A stretch of DNA of 56,780 nt from Chitinophagales bacterium 65-1 (GTDB lineage: Bacteria; Bacteroidota; Bacteroidia; Chitinophagales; Chitinophagaceae): contig MWYX01000051.1 of the NCBI GenBank assembly GCA_002050465.1, forward strand, positions 1-56,780, given 5' to 3'. The position numbers and the translations under genes are program-made. The first letter of the stretch is position 1, and each line of letters starts with the position of its first letter. The notes beneath the pieces are model-generated. The model saw nothing but the letters and a program-made list of their open reading frames with translations. It was not told where the DNA came from and made no database searches. Below are positions 17,218-26,034 of this stretch, piece after piece.

Positions 17218-17274
17218 TCAATGGTCAATTGTCAATAGTCCTGAAGCAAATGACTTATTGACCAATGACCCAAT
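17218..17274. terminator. Inverted-repeat element between convergent genes
   Basis: GGTCAATTGTCAATAGTC (17223-17240) is largely complementary to GACTTATTGACCAATGACC (17252-17270) across CTGAAGCAAAT. It fills the gap between cdd and the convergent sorbosone-dehydrogenase-like gene and could end transcription from both sides. Sequence blocks resemble the repeat at 14251-14335. Confidence 0.5.
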
Positions 17275-17276
17275 GA

Positions 17277-18446
17277 CTATTTAAACGATATTCTGTAAAC
17301 TGCTCCATTATAATCATCGCTTACCAATAAAGCTCCGTCAGGCATTTGTAGTATATCTACCGGCCTTCCTATAACAGAATTATCAGGACGCAACCATCCC
17401 GAAGCAAATACAGTATAATCAGTAACTTCATTACCCTTAAGCTTGGCGAGTGTTACATCATAACCAAGTGGCGTACTCCTGTTCCAACTGCCGTGATTGG
17501 CAATAAATATTGCATGCTTATATTCTGCCGGAAACATATTACCTGTATAAAACCGCATTCCCAATGCAGCCACATGGGGTCTAATATTTTTTACAGGAGG
17601 AACATAGTTACTGCAATTTTTATTTTTACCAAATTCAGTATCTAACACATTTCCCTGGTGGCAATAAGGAAAACCAAAATGCATTCCTTTTTGCGGAGCA
17701 TGGTTCAGTTCATCTTCGGGAATATTATCGCCCATTTTGTCGCCACCGTTTTCAGTAAACCATAATTCTTTTGTAACCGGATGCCAGTCGAAGCCAACAG
17801 TATTTCGTATACCCCTCGCAAAAACTTCCATACCGCTACCATCAGCATTTATGCTTGTAATAGATGAATAAACTGGATTTTCTTTTTCACAAATATTGCA
17901 GGGAGCGCCAACAGGCACATATAATTTTCCATCAGGCCCAAAGGCAATAAATTTCCATCCATGGTGACCATCTTTGGGAAATTGATCGTACACGGTTACA
18001 GGGGATGGGGGAATATTTAATTTTGATTCAATACTGTCCAGTCTTAGAATAGATGAGATTGTTGCAATGTACAAACTACCATCTTTAAAGGCAACACCAT
18101 TGGGAGAATTCAACCCGGATGCTACGGTATATACTTTATCAGCAACACCATCTTTATTTTCATCAGTAACAGCATATACTTTATTGCCATTGCGGTTACC
18201 CACAAATAAGGTACCGTTAGGAGACAGCGTCATGCTTCTTGCTTTATCAACTTCCGCATACACATCTATTGTAAAGCCTTGCGGCAATGTTATTTTATCA
18301 AGATTATATTTTTTAAAGAGAGCATCATTATTTTTTGATATTGGTTTGCTATTGCTGGTCGTATCCTTGCAGCTATTTGAACTTAATAAAATCAAAGCCA
18401 TCAATAATATTACAAGGCTTTTCAGGTAAGAGAGTGATATACGCAT
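17277..18446 (-). CDS. PQQ-dependent sugar dehydrogenase-like (sorbosone dehydrogenase) lipoprotein
   Basis: A probable periplasmic beta-propeller oxidoreductase of the GdhB/Hedgehog-interacting-protein fold. A lipoprotein signal ends at the Cys of LLSSNSCKD, about residue 26. The propeller body carries GLNSPNGVAF, YDQFPKDGHHGWKFIAFGPDGKLYVPVGAPCN, ITSINADGSGMEVFARGIRNTVGFDWHP and ELWFTENGGD, all characteristic of this group, and ends with LPDGALLVSDDYNGAVYRI-like repeats. Length 389 aa. Whether it binds PQQ or simply oxidises sugars with another cofactor is not settled by sequence. Transcribed alone on the minus strand. Confidence 0.87.
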   Translation of the reverse strand: MRISLSYLKSLVILLMALILLSSNSCKDTTSNSKPISKNNDALFKKYNLDKITLPQGFTIDVYAEVDKARSMTLSPNGTLFVGNRNGNKVYAVTDENKDGVADKVYTVASGLNSPNGVAFKDGSLYIATISSILRLDSIESKLNIPPSPVTVYDQFPKDGHHGWKFIAFGPDGKLYVPVGAPCNICEKENPVYSSITSINADGSGMEVFARGIRNTVGFDWHPVTKELWFTENGGDKMGDNIPEDELNHAPQKGMHFGFPYCHQGNVLDTEFGKNKNCSNYVPPVKNIRPHVAALGMRFYTGNMFPAEYKHAIFIANHGSWNRSTPLGYDVTLAKLKGNEVTDYTVFASGWLRPDNSVIGRPVDILQMPDGALLVSDDYNGAVYRISFK

Positions 18447-18617
18447 GTTTGAAAGTAATTTTTACAAAAATAGGTAAGATATTCGCCTGTGAAAACATAA
18501 ACGTAACTAGTTAGATTAGAGTCGACTAGTCTATTTTTTTTGATTTTTACTTATGTGCACCGGCTTCTTGTATCGAACCTGGTTTTAATGGGAACACAAA
18601 TTGGCAGCATCATTATA
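18447..18617. other. Intergenic gap with two CTAG-centred palindromes
   Basis: The gap upstream of the sorbosone-dehydrogenase-like gene holds AACTAGTT (18505-18512) and GACTAGTC (18524-18531), two perfect 8-bp palindromes only 19 bp apart. They contain two of the 11 CTAG sites in the window. TAGATTAG (18512-18519) also pairs with CTAGTCTA (18526-18533) ahead of an eight-T run. That looks like a weak plus-strand terminator, although no plus-strand gene precedes it. Confidence 0.4.
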
Positions 18618-19148
18618 TTAAAACAGTTCCTGCACACCATGTGCAATTTTAGCTTCATGATCCAGCAGCCATTTCTTTCTCCATAGATCACCGCCATATC
18701 CTACTAAAGAGCCATCAGTGCCAATAACCCTGTGGCATGGAACAACAATACATACTTTATTGCAGCCGTTTGCTGTACCCACCGCTCTTATGGCTCCTGC
18801 ATTTTCTATACGCCTGGAAAGTGTTAGATAACTTATATGTTTGCCGTATGGGATATTGATAAGTTCACCCCATACTTTTCTCTGAAAAGCAGAACCGCTA
18901 AAGGTTAGTTTAAGATCAAACTTTTTTCTTTTACCCGAAAAATATTCCTCAAGCTGCTTAATACATTTTTTTATTACAGTTGTCTTAGGTACTGCATATT
19001 CAATTTCATCTTCATTAACCTGCTGGCCCCTGGGTGAATTAACAAATAAAATTTCGGCAATAGAATCACCATAACTCTTTATTGACAGTATGCCAATGGG
19101 TGAGCGGTAATATGCCAGAAATGTTTCCAGGTTTATTAATTTAATCAT
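18618..19148 (-). CDS. ogt: Methylated-DNA--protein-cysteine methyltransferase
   Basis: Suicide DNA-repair protein that moves the methyl group from O6-methylguanine to its own cysteine. The active site is VVPCHRVIG, preceded by the DNA-binding helix-turn-helix (FQRKVWGELINIPYGKHISYLTLS) with the recognition-type RAVGTANGCNK. About 176 aa from the ATG at 19148. The frame is open further upstream to 19208, but those 20 residues overlap the preceding gene. The start overlaps the stop of the transglutaminase-like gene by 8 bp, so the two are probably translationally coupled. Confidence 0.93.
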   Translation of the reverse strand: MIKLINLETFLAYYRSPIGILSIKSYGDSIAEILFVNSPRGQQVNEDEIEYAVPKTTVIKKCIKQLEEYFSGKRKKFDLKLTFSGSAFQRKVWGELINIPYGKHISYLTLSRRIENAGAIRAVGTANGCNKVCIVVPCHRVIGTDGSLVGYGGDLWRKKWLLDHEAKIAHGVQELF

Positions 19149-20010
19149 CCAGTAAACTACTAAGCAAAATAAGATCTTTTTGCTTGTACCGGTTTTTATC
19201 GTCATCAAAGCATTTGCTCAATTCCTCGAGCAAAAATTGAATTATACGCTTATTGTTTAATTGTTTAAAATAGGATGGGGTAGGAGGCACCGAAATTCTT
19301 TTGAAATAATTCTCAACATCTTTGTGTGTATACATCTGGCCGTTTAATGGATCAATAAAGAAATTGATTTTATTGCCTGGTTTTCCTGCAGGGTTTGGAT
19401 AGTTATAATCTACATCAAAATAAGCAAGTATAAATTGCTTGGGAATATTAATAGCCCTAACCGGCAGATCAAGTAATTCGCAAAGCACCACATATAAAAT
19501 TCCGTTGGTGATGGCATTTCCTTTTTTACCTTCCAATACTTTATTTATAAAAAAATCCTCAGGAATATCATACGCTACTTCTGCTCCTTTTAATTTGTAG
19601 TAATTATATAAAATCCCGGTTACAACATTTGTTTGTTCAAGCGGTGTAAGATAACTGTTAAGTTCCAGCCATATATTTCTGCGGATCTTTTCAATCTCCT
19701 GTAGTGTTGGTGTGGAAAGCATTTCAGGGTATTGATACCGGGCAACTAATAAGGCGCCCTGTAACAGATCGTGAGAACCGTTTTTCCATTCGGTAAAATC
19801 ATTGGTAAGATCCCTGAAATGTAATTTATGAATGAGCGATTCAATTCTTCCCTGTACTTCCTCATCCGGTGTGTTTTCCCACAAATGTTCCAAGTTAGGA
19901 ATAATGGCCCTTCCCAGTGAAACAATTTTATCACTTACTGTATTAAATACATCTTCATCAGGATCATCAATAAGATGAAAGAGGGCGGATATTTCTTTGT
20001 TTTCCTGCAT
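19141..20010 (-). CDS. Transglutaminase-like (SirB1-type) protein
   Basis: A 289-residue cytoplasmic protein. The first half (about 1-75) is helical and repeat-like, and the second half matches the transglutaminase-like core of SirB1: NVVTGILYNYYKLKG, then GNAITNGILYVVLCELLDLPVRAINIPKQFILAY, then the FIDPLNGQMYT block. The usual catalytic Cys of transglutaminases is replaced by Asn-Gly-Ile in the NAITNGILY stretch, as is common in this branch. It is therefore probably not an active transglutaminase. It forms a pair with ogt through an 8-bp overlap. Function unknown. Confidence 0.75.
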   Translation of the reverse strand: MQENKEISALFHLIDDPDEDVFNTVSDKIVSLGRAIIPNLEHLWENTPDEEVQGRIESLIHKLHFRDLTNDFTEWKNGSHDLLQGALLVARYQYPEMLSTPTLQEIEKIRRNIWLELNSYLTPLEQTNVVTGILYNYYKLKGAEVAYDIPEDFFINKVLEGKKGNAITNGILYVVLCELLDLPVRAINIPKQFILAYFDVDYNYPNPAGKPGNKINFFIDPLNGQMYTHKDVENYFKRISVPPTPSYFKQLNNKRIIQFLLEELSKCFDDDKNRYKQKDLILLSSLLDD

Positions 20011-20132
20011 TTACATTCAATTGAATATTAGATTTTCAGGATAGATCAGCTTTTTAAAAAATAAATATCGGGAATTATCTCTTAAAAAATAACTTAAAAC
20101 TTTTTATCGAAAATATGCGCTTTTGCAGCTTT

Positions 20133-22688
20133 CTATACTTTTTTCCTGGAGGTCTTTTTTAATGGTCTTTTCTTTACAGAAGCTTTTTTATCGAAAGCTT
20201 TGGGATCCTGTTTAATAATCATTTTTTTAATCTCTTCAAGAGTGATATCCGAAAGTTCTTCTGCAGTGTATTTTGTTTTGCCAGGCGTTTGGGGCAGCTT
20301 AAGCATTTTTTTACCGAATCTTATAAAAGGTCCCCACCGACCATTCTCGATTGCTATTTTTTCTTCTGGCCATTGTTTTATAACTCTTTTAGATTCTTTC
20401 TCAACTTTTTTTAGGATAAGCTCATTACAATCTTCCTGTGTAAGAGTATCAAAATTATAGGCCCTTGGTACATTAATAAATAAATTGTTCCATTTTATAA
20501 AAGGGCCAAACCGCCCTTTACCTTTGGTAATTGGCTTATCTTCAAAAAAACCAATGGGTGCATCCTCGATTTGTTTGGCATTAATAATTTCTATAGCCCT
20601 GTTTAGATCTATCTCCTGCAGATCTTCGCCCCGGGGAATAGAAATAAACTGTTCTCCCCATTTTACATAAGGGCCAAAACGACCTATATTTATTACCACC
20701 TCCTGTCCTTCATATTGCCCCAATGTTAGCGGCAATTTAAAAAGTTCAAGGGCATCTTCTAATGTTATAGTCTCAATGCTCTGGTTGGATTTAAGTTTTG
20801 CAAATTTTGGTTTTTCTTCATCCTGCTGAACACCTACCTGCACCATCGGCCCATATTTTCCCATTCTTGCTATAATTGGTTTTCCACTAACAGGATCATT
20901 TCCTAATTCTCTTTCACCAACAGATCTTTCTGCATTCTCCAGTGTATGTTCAACATCCTCATGAAATGGTTTGTAAAAATCTCCTACCATTTTACTCCAC
21001 TGCTGTTTGCCTTCTGCTATCTTATCAAATTCCTCCTCAATGTTTGCAGTAAATGAATAATTCATTACTTCATCAAAGTGCTTACTTAAAAAATCAGTAA
21101 CAACAAGCCCGAGATCAGTTGGAAATAATTTAGATTTTTCTGCGCCTGTATTTTCGGAATGAATAGATTTTTGTATTTTATCTTCTTTAAGTTTTAAAAT
21201 AGTGAACTCCCGTTTATTTCCTTCTTTATCTTTTTTCTCTACATAGTTTCTTTTTACAATTGTACTTATGGTAGGCGCATACGTGCTGGGTCTGCCTATA
21301 CCTAATTCTTCCAGTTTTTTTACCAGTGAAGCTTCAGTATATCTTGCAGGTGGCCTGGTAAATTTCTCCATGGCAGTCATTTCCTGAAACTGAAGCTTTT
21401 GGCCAACATTTAAATTTGGTAACCGGCTATCACCATCTTTTTTTTCATCAGTTTCCTCGTCACTTCCTTCAATATATACTTTTAAAAACCCATCAAATTT
21501 TATAACCTCTCCGGAGGCAGTAAGCTCTTCATTATTTGTACTGATACCAATTTTCGCAATTGTTTTTTCCAGGATCGCATCCTTCATTTGGCTTGCCATT
21601 GTCCTCTTCCATATCAGATCATATAAGCTTTTAGTATCAGGATCCACATCAGTACTGTTTGACATATAAGTAGGGCGAATAGCTTCATGGGCTTCCTGCG
21701 CACTCTCATTTTTATTTTTAAATTTTCTTATCTCGATGAAGTTTTCACCACAGCAATTTCTAACAGCATTTTTTATATCCTCAATTGCTGTTTGGCTTAG
21801 GCTAACACTATCCGTTCGCATATAAGTTATCTTACCACTTTCATATAATTTTTGTGCAAGTAACATGGTTTTACTAACCCCATAGCCTAATTTACGACTG
21901 GCTTCCTGTTGTAATGTGGATGTTGTAAATGGAGCCGCTGGTGTGCGCCTTCCCGGCTTTACCTGTATATCCTTAACGGTATATTCAGCGTCAATACAGC
22001 TTTGTAAAAAATTTTCAGCGGTTTTTATTTCATATTTTCTTCCATCTTCGGCTTTAAAGGGTATGGTTTTGTTGTTAATATCAGTTGATGCAAGTGTCGC
22101 TTCGATCTTAAAATTACTGGTGCTTTTAAACTGGTTTATTTCCCTTTCTCTTTCAACAATTAATTTCACAGCCACACTTTGCACACGGCCTGCACTTAGT
22201 CCTCCTGTCATACCTATTTTACGCCATAGAACGGGAGATAGCTCAAACCCAACAATTCTATCCAACACACGCCTTGCCTGTTGAGCATTTACAAGATTCA
22301 TATTTATTGAACGGGGATTTTTTACTGCTGCTTCTATAGCAGGCTTAGTTATCTCATGAAAAACAATTCTTTTTGTTGTTTTAGGATCAAGACCCAGCAC
22401 TTCTGACAAATGCCAGCTTATACTTTCTCCTTCACGGTCTTCATCGGAAGCCAGCCATACTTCATCGGCTTTTTTTGCCAGGTATTTTAATTCTTTAACC
22501 ACTTTTGCTTTTTCATCGGGTACCTTATAGCGTGGCTTAAAATGATTTTTTATATCGATGCCCATATCATCTTTCTCCAGGTCACGGATATGGCCATAAC
22601 AACTCTTAACCTCAAAATCTTTCCCCAGGATTTTCTCTATGGTTTTTGCTTTTGCAGGAGACTCAACTATTAAAAGATTCTTTGCCAT
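20133..22688 (-). CDS. topA: DNA topoisomerase I
   Basis: Type IA topoisomerase that relaxes negative supercoils. The N-terminal TOPRIM domain carries LLIVESPAKAKTIEKIL and the acidic DEDREGE block (SDEDREGESISWHL). The catalytic Tyr is in ITYMRTDSVSLS, followed by AHEAIRPT and RYTEASLVKKLEELGIGRPSTYA. The C-terminus lacks Cys4 zinc fingers and instead has about four repeats of the form GR(F/W)GP(F/Y)(I/V)K, each with a following hydrophobic LP or VP turn. It ends in a Lys-rich tail (KKRPLKKTSRKKV). Length 851 aa. Confidence 0.96.
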   Translation of the reverse strand: MAKNLLIVESPAKAKTIEKILGKDFEVKSCYGHIRDLEKDDMGIDIKNHFKPRYKVPDEKAKVVKELKYLAKKADEVWLASDEDREGESISWHLSEVLGLDPKTTKRIVFHEITKPAIEAAVKNPRSINMNLVNAQQARRVLDRIVGFELSPVLWRKIGMTGGLSAGRVQSVAVKLIVEREREINQFKSTSNFKIEATLASTDINNKTIPFKAEDGRKYEIKTAENFLQSCIDAEYTVKDIQVKPGRRTPAAPFTTSTLQQEASRKLGYGVSKTMLLAQKLYESGKITYMRTDSVSLSQTAIEDIKNAVRNCCGENFIEIRKFKNKNESAQEAHEAIRPTYMSNSTDVDPDTKSLYDLIWKRTMASQMKDAILEKTIAKIGISTNNEELTASGEVIKFDGFLKVYIEGSDEETDEKKDGDSRLPNLNVGQKLQFQEMTAMEKFTRPPARYTEASLVKKLEELGIGRPSTYAPTISTIVKRNYVEKKDKEGNKREFTILKLKEDKIQKSIHSENTGAEKSKLFPTDLGLVVTDFLSKHFDEVMNYSFTANIEEEFDKIAEGKQQWSKMVGDFYKPFHEDVEHTLENAERSVGERELGNDPVSGKPIIARMGKYGPMVQVGVQQDEEKPKFAKLKSNQSIETITLEDALELFKLPLTLGQYEGQEVVINIGRFGPYVKWGEQFISIPRGEDLQEIDLNRAIEIINAKQIEDAPIGFFEDKPITKGKGRFGPFIKWNNLFINVPRAYNFDTLTQEDCNELILKKVEKESKRVIKQWPEEKIAIENGRWGPFIRFGKKMLKLPQTPGKTKYTAEELSDITLEEIKKMIIKQDPKAFDKKASVKKRPLKKTSRKKV

Positions 22689-22962
22689 AATTTATAAATT
22701 CTTCAGCATTTTGTTTCTATTTTTTACATCTGCTTACATGCAATATTAGCTTAAAATTGAAAATTGAAAATTTAAATAAAATATATCTGCGGATATTAAT
22801 CCCTTGCCATATTATATTTTTTCAGACATTTTTATTTGTAAAAAATTGGTCTTACTATTGTCAACAGGAAAGCTAATCGAACTTTATCAAGGACATTAAC
22901 AGTGATAATTTAGTTGCATCGATGCTCCTTTGCATAAGCCCTAAAATCAAAAGATTGTAACA
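22689..22962. other. Divergent intergenic region between topA and the DUF2520 gene
   Basis: Very AT-rich. It contains a short tandem AATTGAAA stretch around 22755-22772 and a CTCCTTTGC (22925-22933) that only partly fits the -7 consensus for the plus-strand gene. I see no terminator, RNA gene or clear promoter for topA. Confidence 0.3.
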
Positions 22963-23727
22963 ATGAAGGTTGTAATTGTAGGTTCAGGTAATGTTGCTAC
23001 TGTGCTTGGCAAGGCTATATACAATGCAGGGCATCAGATTATTCAGGTATTAAGCAGAAATGAAAATCATGCAAAAGAACTTGCAGCATTATTTAATTCT
23101 TCATGGGGAAGTTTTAAATCTTCACAGTATAAAGAGGCTGACCTGTATTTATTAGCAATAACTGATACGGCATTATACCATTTAGATCAATATGCATCAT
23201 TGGGAAATAAATTAGTAGTGCATACAGCAGGCTCTGTTTCAAAAGATGTTTTAAAAAATCTCTCTTCCAGTTATGGCATAATCTATCCCTTACAAAGCCT
23301 TGTAAGATCATCTTCACCTGCTGAAATTCCTTTATTAATTGATGGCTGCAATCCTGATGCAATAACTATCATTGAAGGTTTTTGTAAAACATTATCTAAC
23401 AACGTAACGATAGCTGATGACCAGGAAAGGCTAAAATTTCACGTAGCTGCTGTTATTGTTAATAATTTTACCAACCATTTATTTGCTATGGCGGATGAAT
23501 TTTGTAAAATAGAAAATATTGATTTTAAAAAGTTATACCCTTTAATAGACGAAACTACCCTGCGCATGCAACTGCACCCACCACAAACGGTACAGACCGG
23601 ACCAGCTATAAGAGAAGATATATATACATTAGGTAAACACCTTCAAATACTTTCGGTACATCCTGACTTAAAATACCTGTATTTAAAACTTTCAGAAAGT
23701 ATTTTAAAGCTTAATCAAAAAAAGTAA
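22963..23727 (+). CDS. Rossmann-like protein with DUF2520 domain
   Basis: A 254-residue protein with an N-terminal NAD(P)-binding fold. MKVVIVGSGNVATVLGKAI is the glycine-rich turn, followed by YPLQSL in the position where substrate-binding residues sit in the family. A C-terminal helical DUF2520 domain (about 125-250) contains AVIVNNFTNHLFAMADEFC and GPAIREDIYTL. The reaction is unknown; it resembles ketopantoate reductase and pyrroline-carboxylate reductase folds. It stands first in a plus-strand run with fdx, iscX and kdsC. Confidence 0.85.
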   Translation: MKVVIVGSGNVATVLGKAIYNAGHQIIQVLSRNENHAKELAALFNSSWGSFKSSQYKEADLYLLAITDTALYHLDQYASLGNKLVVHTAGSVSKDVLKNLSSSYGIIYPLQSLVRSSSPAEIPLLIDGCNPDAITIIEGFCKTLSNNVTIADDQERLKFHVAAVIVNNFTNHLFAMADEFCKIENIDFKKLYPLIDETTLRMQLHPPQTVQTGPAIREDIYTLGKHLQILSVHPDLKYLYLKLSESILKLNQKK

Positions 23728-23774
23728 GCAGCTTATTAATTGGGAAAATAAAAACCAATTCGTAACCTATAGCT

Positions 23775-23782
23775 TAATTTTG
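23775..23782 (+). promoter_or_regulatory. Promoter -7 element of fdx
   Basis: TAATTTTG, followed by C, fits TAnnTTTG and ends 19 nt before the ferredoxin ATG. It suggests that fdx can be transcribed separately from the DUF2520 gene. Confidence 0.55.
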
Positions 23783-23801
23783 CGTGCGTTAAAGAAAGCT
23801 G

Positions 23802-24137
23802 ATGTATAAGGTTACTTTTAAGTTTGAACAAAAGGGTTTGATGCCCGTTACTATAAATAATGTAGAACATGACCAGTCAATTTTAGAAGTTGCCCTTACC
23901 AATGATATAGAACTGCATCATAACTGCGGAGGGGTTTGTGCCTGCAGCACATGTCATTTATATGTGGAAAAGGGAGAGGATTTTTTAGAAGAGCTAAGTG
24001 ATAAAGAAGAGGATTTTATTGACAGGGCAATAAATCCACGATTAAACTCCCGGTTAGGCTGCCAGTGCATTTTACATGATGGTGAAGGAGAAATAGAAGT
24101 TACTTTACCTGACCAAACACAGTTTTTAGGAGAATAA
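23802..24137 (+). CDS. fdx: 2Fe-2S ferredoxin, ISC/adrenodoxin type
   Basis: Electron carrier used in Fe-S cluster assembly. The 111-residue protein has the adrenodoxin-type cluster ligands in HHNCGGVCACSTCH, that is Cys-x4-Cys-x1-Cys-x2-Cys with the first, third and fourth as usual ligands, and a fourth ligand in the GCQCILH stretch about 35 residues later. Acidic surface patches (GEDFLEELSDKEEDFID) match docking surfaces of this group. The next gene is iscX, whose product is a known member of ISC operons, although iscS, iscU and hscAB are not in the window. Confidence 0.92.
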   Translation: MYKVTFKFEQKGLMPVTINNVEHDQSILEVALTNDIELHHNCGGVCACSTCHLYVEKGEDFLEELSDKEEDFIDRAINPRLNSRLGCQCILHDGEGEIEVTLPDQTQFLGE

Positions 24138-24246
24138 TTAATTAGCTGATTTGATAATGTGCTAATTTGCTAATTCAATTTTTTCTCCGGATTAAACTTT
24201 TATAACATTCGCACATTAGCTTATCAGCACATCAGCAAATTAATTA
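24135..24246. repeat. Family B repeat as an inverted pair between fdx and iscX
   Basis: The left arm TAATTAATTAGCTGATTTG (24135-24153) matches, with two changes, the reverse complement of the right arm ending at 24245. Inner blocks TGTGCTAATTTGC and GCACATTAGC also face each other. The fdx stop codon is the first base triplet of the left arm. A fdx-iscX message would carry a long hairpin here. Confidence 0.6.
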
Positions 24247-24248
24247 CT

Positions 24249-24503
24249 ATGAGTTTTGAACCCCCCATACATTGGAATGATTATGAGGATATCGCCATGA
24301 AATTATATGAGCGTTTTGGGGATGATTTTAATGAAGGAAAAATTTACCGGGTACGCTTCACCGACCTTCTTAAATGGGTTTTGGAAATTCCAAATTTTGC
24401 AGGTAAGCCGGAAGAAAGTAATGAAGGCCACCTGGAGATGATCCAGAGCGGATGGGTGTATGAATGGAGAGATAATCAATCCCAAAACCCCAGAGGAGCT
24501 TAA
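24249..24503 (+). CDS. iscX: Fe-S assembly protein IscX
   Basis: Small acidic protein that binds the cysteine desulfurase IscS and iron and tunes cluster assembly. The 84-residue sequence has the family pattern: HWNDYEDIAMKLYERFGD at 8-25, VRFTDLLKWV in the middle, and the NFAGKPEESNEGHLEMIQSGWVYEW end. The C-terminal tail is slightly longer than in E. coli. It follows fdx by 111 bp that are filled by an inverted repeat. Confidence 0.92.
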   Translation: MSFEPPIHWNDYEDIAMKLYERFGDDFNEGKIYRVRFTDLLKWVLEIPNFAGKPEESNEGHLEMIQSGWVYEWRDNQSQNPRGA

Positions 24504-24527
24504 TTATCGAATTCGCTAATTTACTTT

Positions 24528-25031
24528 ATGAATATTTTAGAAAAATTTAAATTAATAAAAACATTTGTTTTTGACCTGGATGGCGTACTTACTGATGGAT
24601 CGCTGCTGATTTTAAATGATACAGAATGGCTGCGCAAGATGGATATAAAAGATGGATATGCAATGCACATTGCTGCTGATAACGGTTATAAAATGGTTGT
24701 TATTTCCGGCAGTATATCGGAGCAAGCAAAAAAAAGATTAGCACATCTTGGTGTATCAGATGTGTTTATGAAGGTGGCCAGTAAAAGAGAATTATTACTA
24801 AAATATATTGCAGAAAAAAATCTTAGTCCCGCTGAAGTATTGTATATGGGTGATGACATACCTGATTATGGCTGTATGGATATTGTGGGTGTATCATGTT
24901 GCCCTGCAGATGCTGTAAGTGAATTAAAACGAATAGTAAAATATGTATCACCTTTTAATGGAGGCCACGGTTGTGTAAGGGATGTAATAGAGAAAGTATT
25001 AAAACTGAATGATAAATGGAAGGTAGAATAA
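24528..25031 (+). CDS. kdsC: KdsC-like HAD phosphatase
   Basis: Probable 3-deoxy-D-manno-octulosonate 8-phosphate phosphatase, the step that frees KDO for lipopolysaccharide. The 167-residue length without a cap domain fits the tetrameric C0-type HAD enzymes. Motif I is VFDLDGVLTDGSL (nucleophile Asp17), motif II is VVISGS, a conserved Lys follows at about 86, and motif IV is YMGDDIPDYGCM. Paralogs exist in Bacteroidota that are not KdsC, so the substrate is probable rather than certain. It starts 24 bp after iscX. Confidence 0.85.
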   Translation: MNILEKFKLIKTFVFDLDGVLTDGSLLILNDTEWLRKMDIKDGYAMHIAADNGYKMVVISGSISEQAKKRLAHLGVSDVFMKVASKRELLLKYIAEKNLSPAEVLYMGDDIPDYGCMDIVGVSCCPADAVSELKRIVKYVSPFNGGHGCVRDVIEKVLKLNDKWKVE

Positions 25032-25081
25032 CTATATTGTAATAAAAGTTATAACCATTAACTAATTTCAGAATAGATTTA

Positions 25082-26017
25082 ATGAAGTTAATCCCTGCTT
25101 TTTTAAAATTAATCAGATGGCCTAACCTGGTTTTTATTGCGCTTACACAAATTTTATTTTTTTACTGCATATTACCTTTTGTTTATAAAGGCGTAATTAC
25201 AACAGGGTTATCTTCAGGTATTTTTTATTTATTGGTTTTCGCTTCTATATGCATTGCAGCGGCAGGGTATATAATCAATGATTATTTCGATCTTAATATT
25301 GATCTTGTAAACAAGCCTTCTAAACTAATAATAGAAAAATATATCAGCAGAAGATGGGCAATGGTTTTTCACTTATGTTTATCGCTTACCGGCCTTGCAA
25401 TAAGCTTTTACGCCGGTTATAAGCTTAAAAACATTTACATACCTTTTTTTAATTTATTATCTATTGCAGGTTTATGGTTTTATTCAACCACATTCAAACA
25501 AAAATTATTAATTGGTAATGTAATAATTTCTATTTTAACAGCATGGGTGATATTGGTTATTACCACTGCAGAATATAAAATACGCCACAACCCTGTTGAC
25601 AATTCCTACATCATCTCCAGGCTTTTGAAAGTTTCGTTTTTATATGCCGGGTTTGCTTTTATTATTTCACTTATACGGGAAGTTGTAAAAGATATGGAAG
25701 ATATAGAAGGAGATGTAAAATATGGATGCAAAACTATGCCAATTGTATGGGGCATTCCTGTATCAAAAGTTTTTGCAGGAGTTTGGCTTGTTGTGCTTGC
25801 AGGTGGGGTTGCAATATTACAATTCTATGTATTACAATTAGGCTGGTGGTTATCGGCTGTATATTGTGTGTTGCTGATTATTATTCCTTTACTACTGATT
25901 CTCCAAAAATTATACATGGCACAAAGGGCGTCTCATTTCAGCAGATTAAGCAGCGCTATTAAAATGGTAATGTTTACAGGTATTGTTTCAATGATATTTT
26001 TCCGGATATATTTATAA
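25082..26017 (+). CDS. UbiA-family prenyltransferase
   Basis: Integral membrane prenyltransferase with about eight hydrophobic segments. The first Asp-rich motif is NDYFDLNIDLVNKP (about 66-79) and the second is DMEDIEGDVKYG (about 205-216). In Bacteroidota this gene, next to kdsC and maf, is usually named geranylgeranylglycerol-phosphate geranylgeranyltransferase, but a role in quinone or other isoprenoid synthesis is possible. The 311-residue length fits. The ATG at 25082 is 50 bp after kdsC, and the gene is probably part of the kdsC-maf-DUF2851 run. Confidence 0.85.
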   Translation: MKLIPAFLKLIRWPNLVFIALTQILFFYCILPFVYKGVITTGLSSGIFYLLVFASICIAAAGYIINDYFDLNIDLVNKPSKLIIEKYISRRWAMVFHLCLSLTGLAISFYAGYKLKNIYIPFFNLLSIAGLWFYSTTFKQKLLIGNVIISILTAWVILVITTAEYKIRHNPVDNSYIISRLLKVSFLYAGFAFIISLIREVVKDMEDIEGDVKYGCKTMPIVWGIPVSKVFAGVWLVVLAGGVAILQFYVLQLGWWLSAVYCVLLIIIPLLLILQKLYMAQRASHFSRLSSAIKMVMFTGIVSMIFFRIYL

Positions 26018-26034
26018 AAGGCTGGGATAAAAAA

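Noticed and set aside
18512-18541. Hairpin plus eight T looking like a terminator
   Set aside because: Oriented on the plus strand where no gene precedes it, and the stem is AT-rich; kept only as a remark in the intergenic entry.
23740-23782. Full -33/-7 promoter for fdx
   Set aside because: The nearest TTG is 32 nt from the -7 element, too far; only the -7 element is reported.
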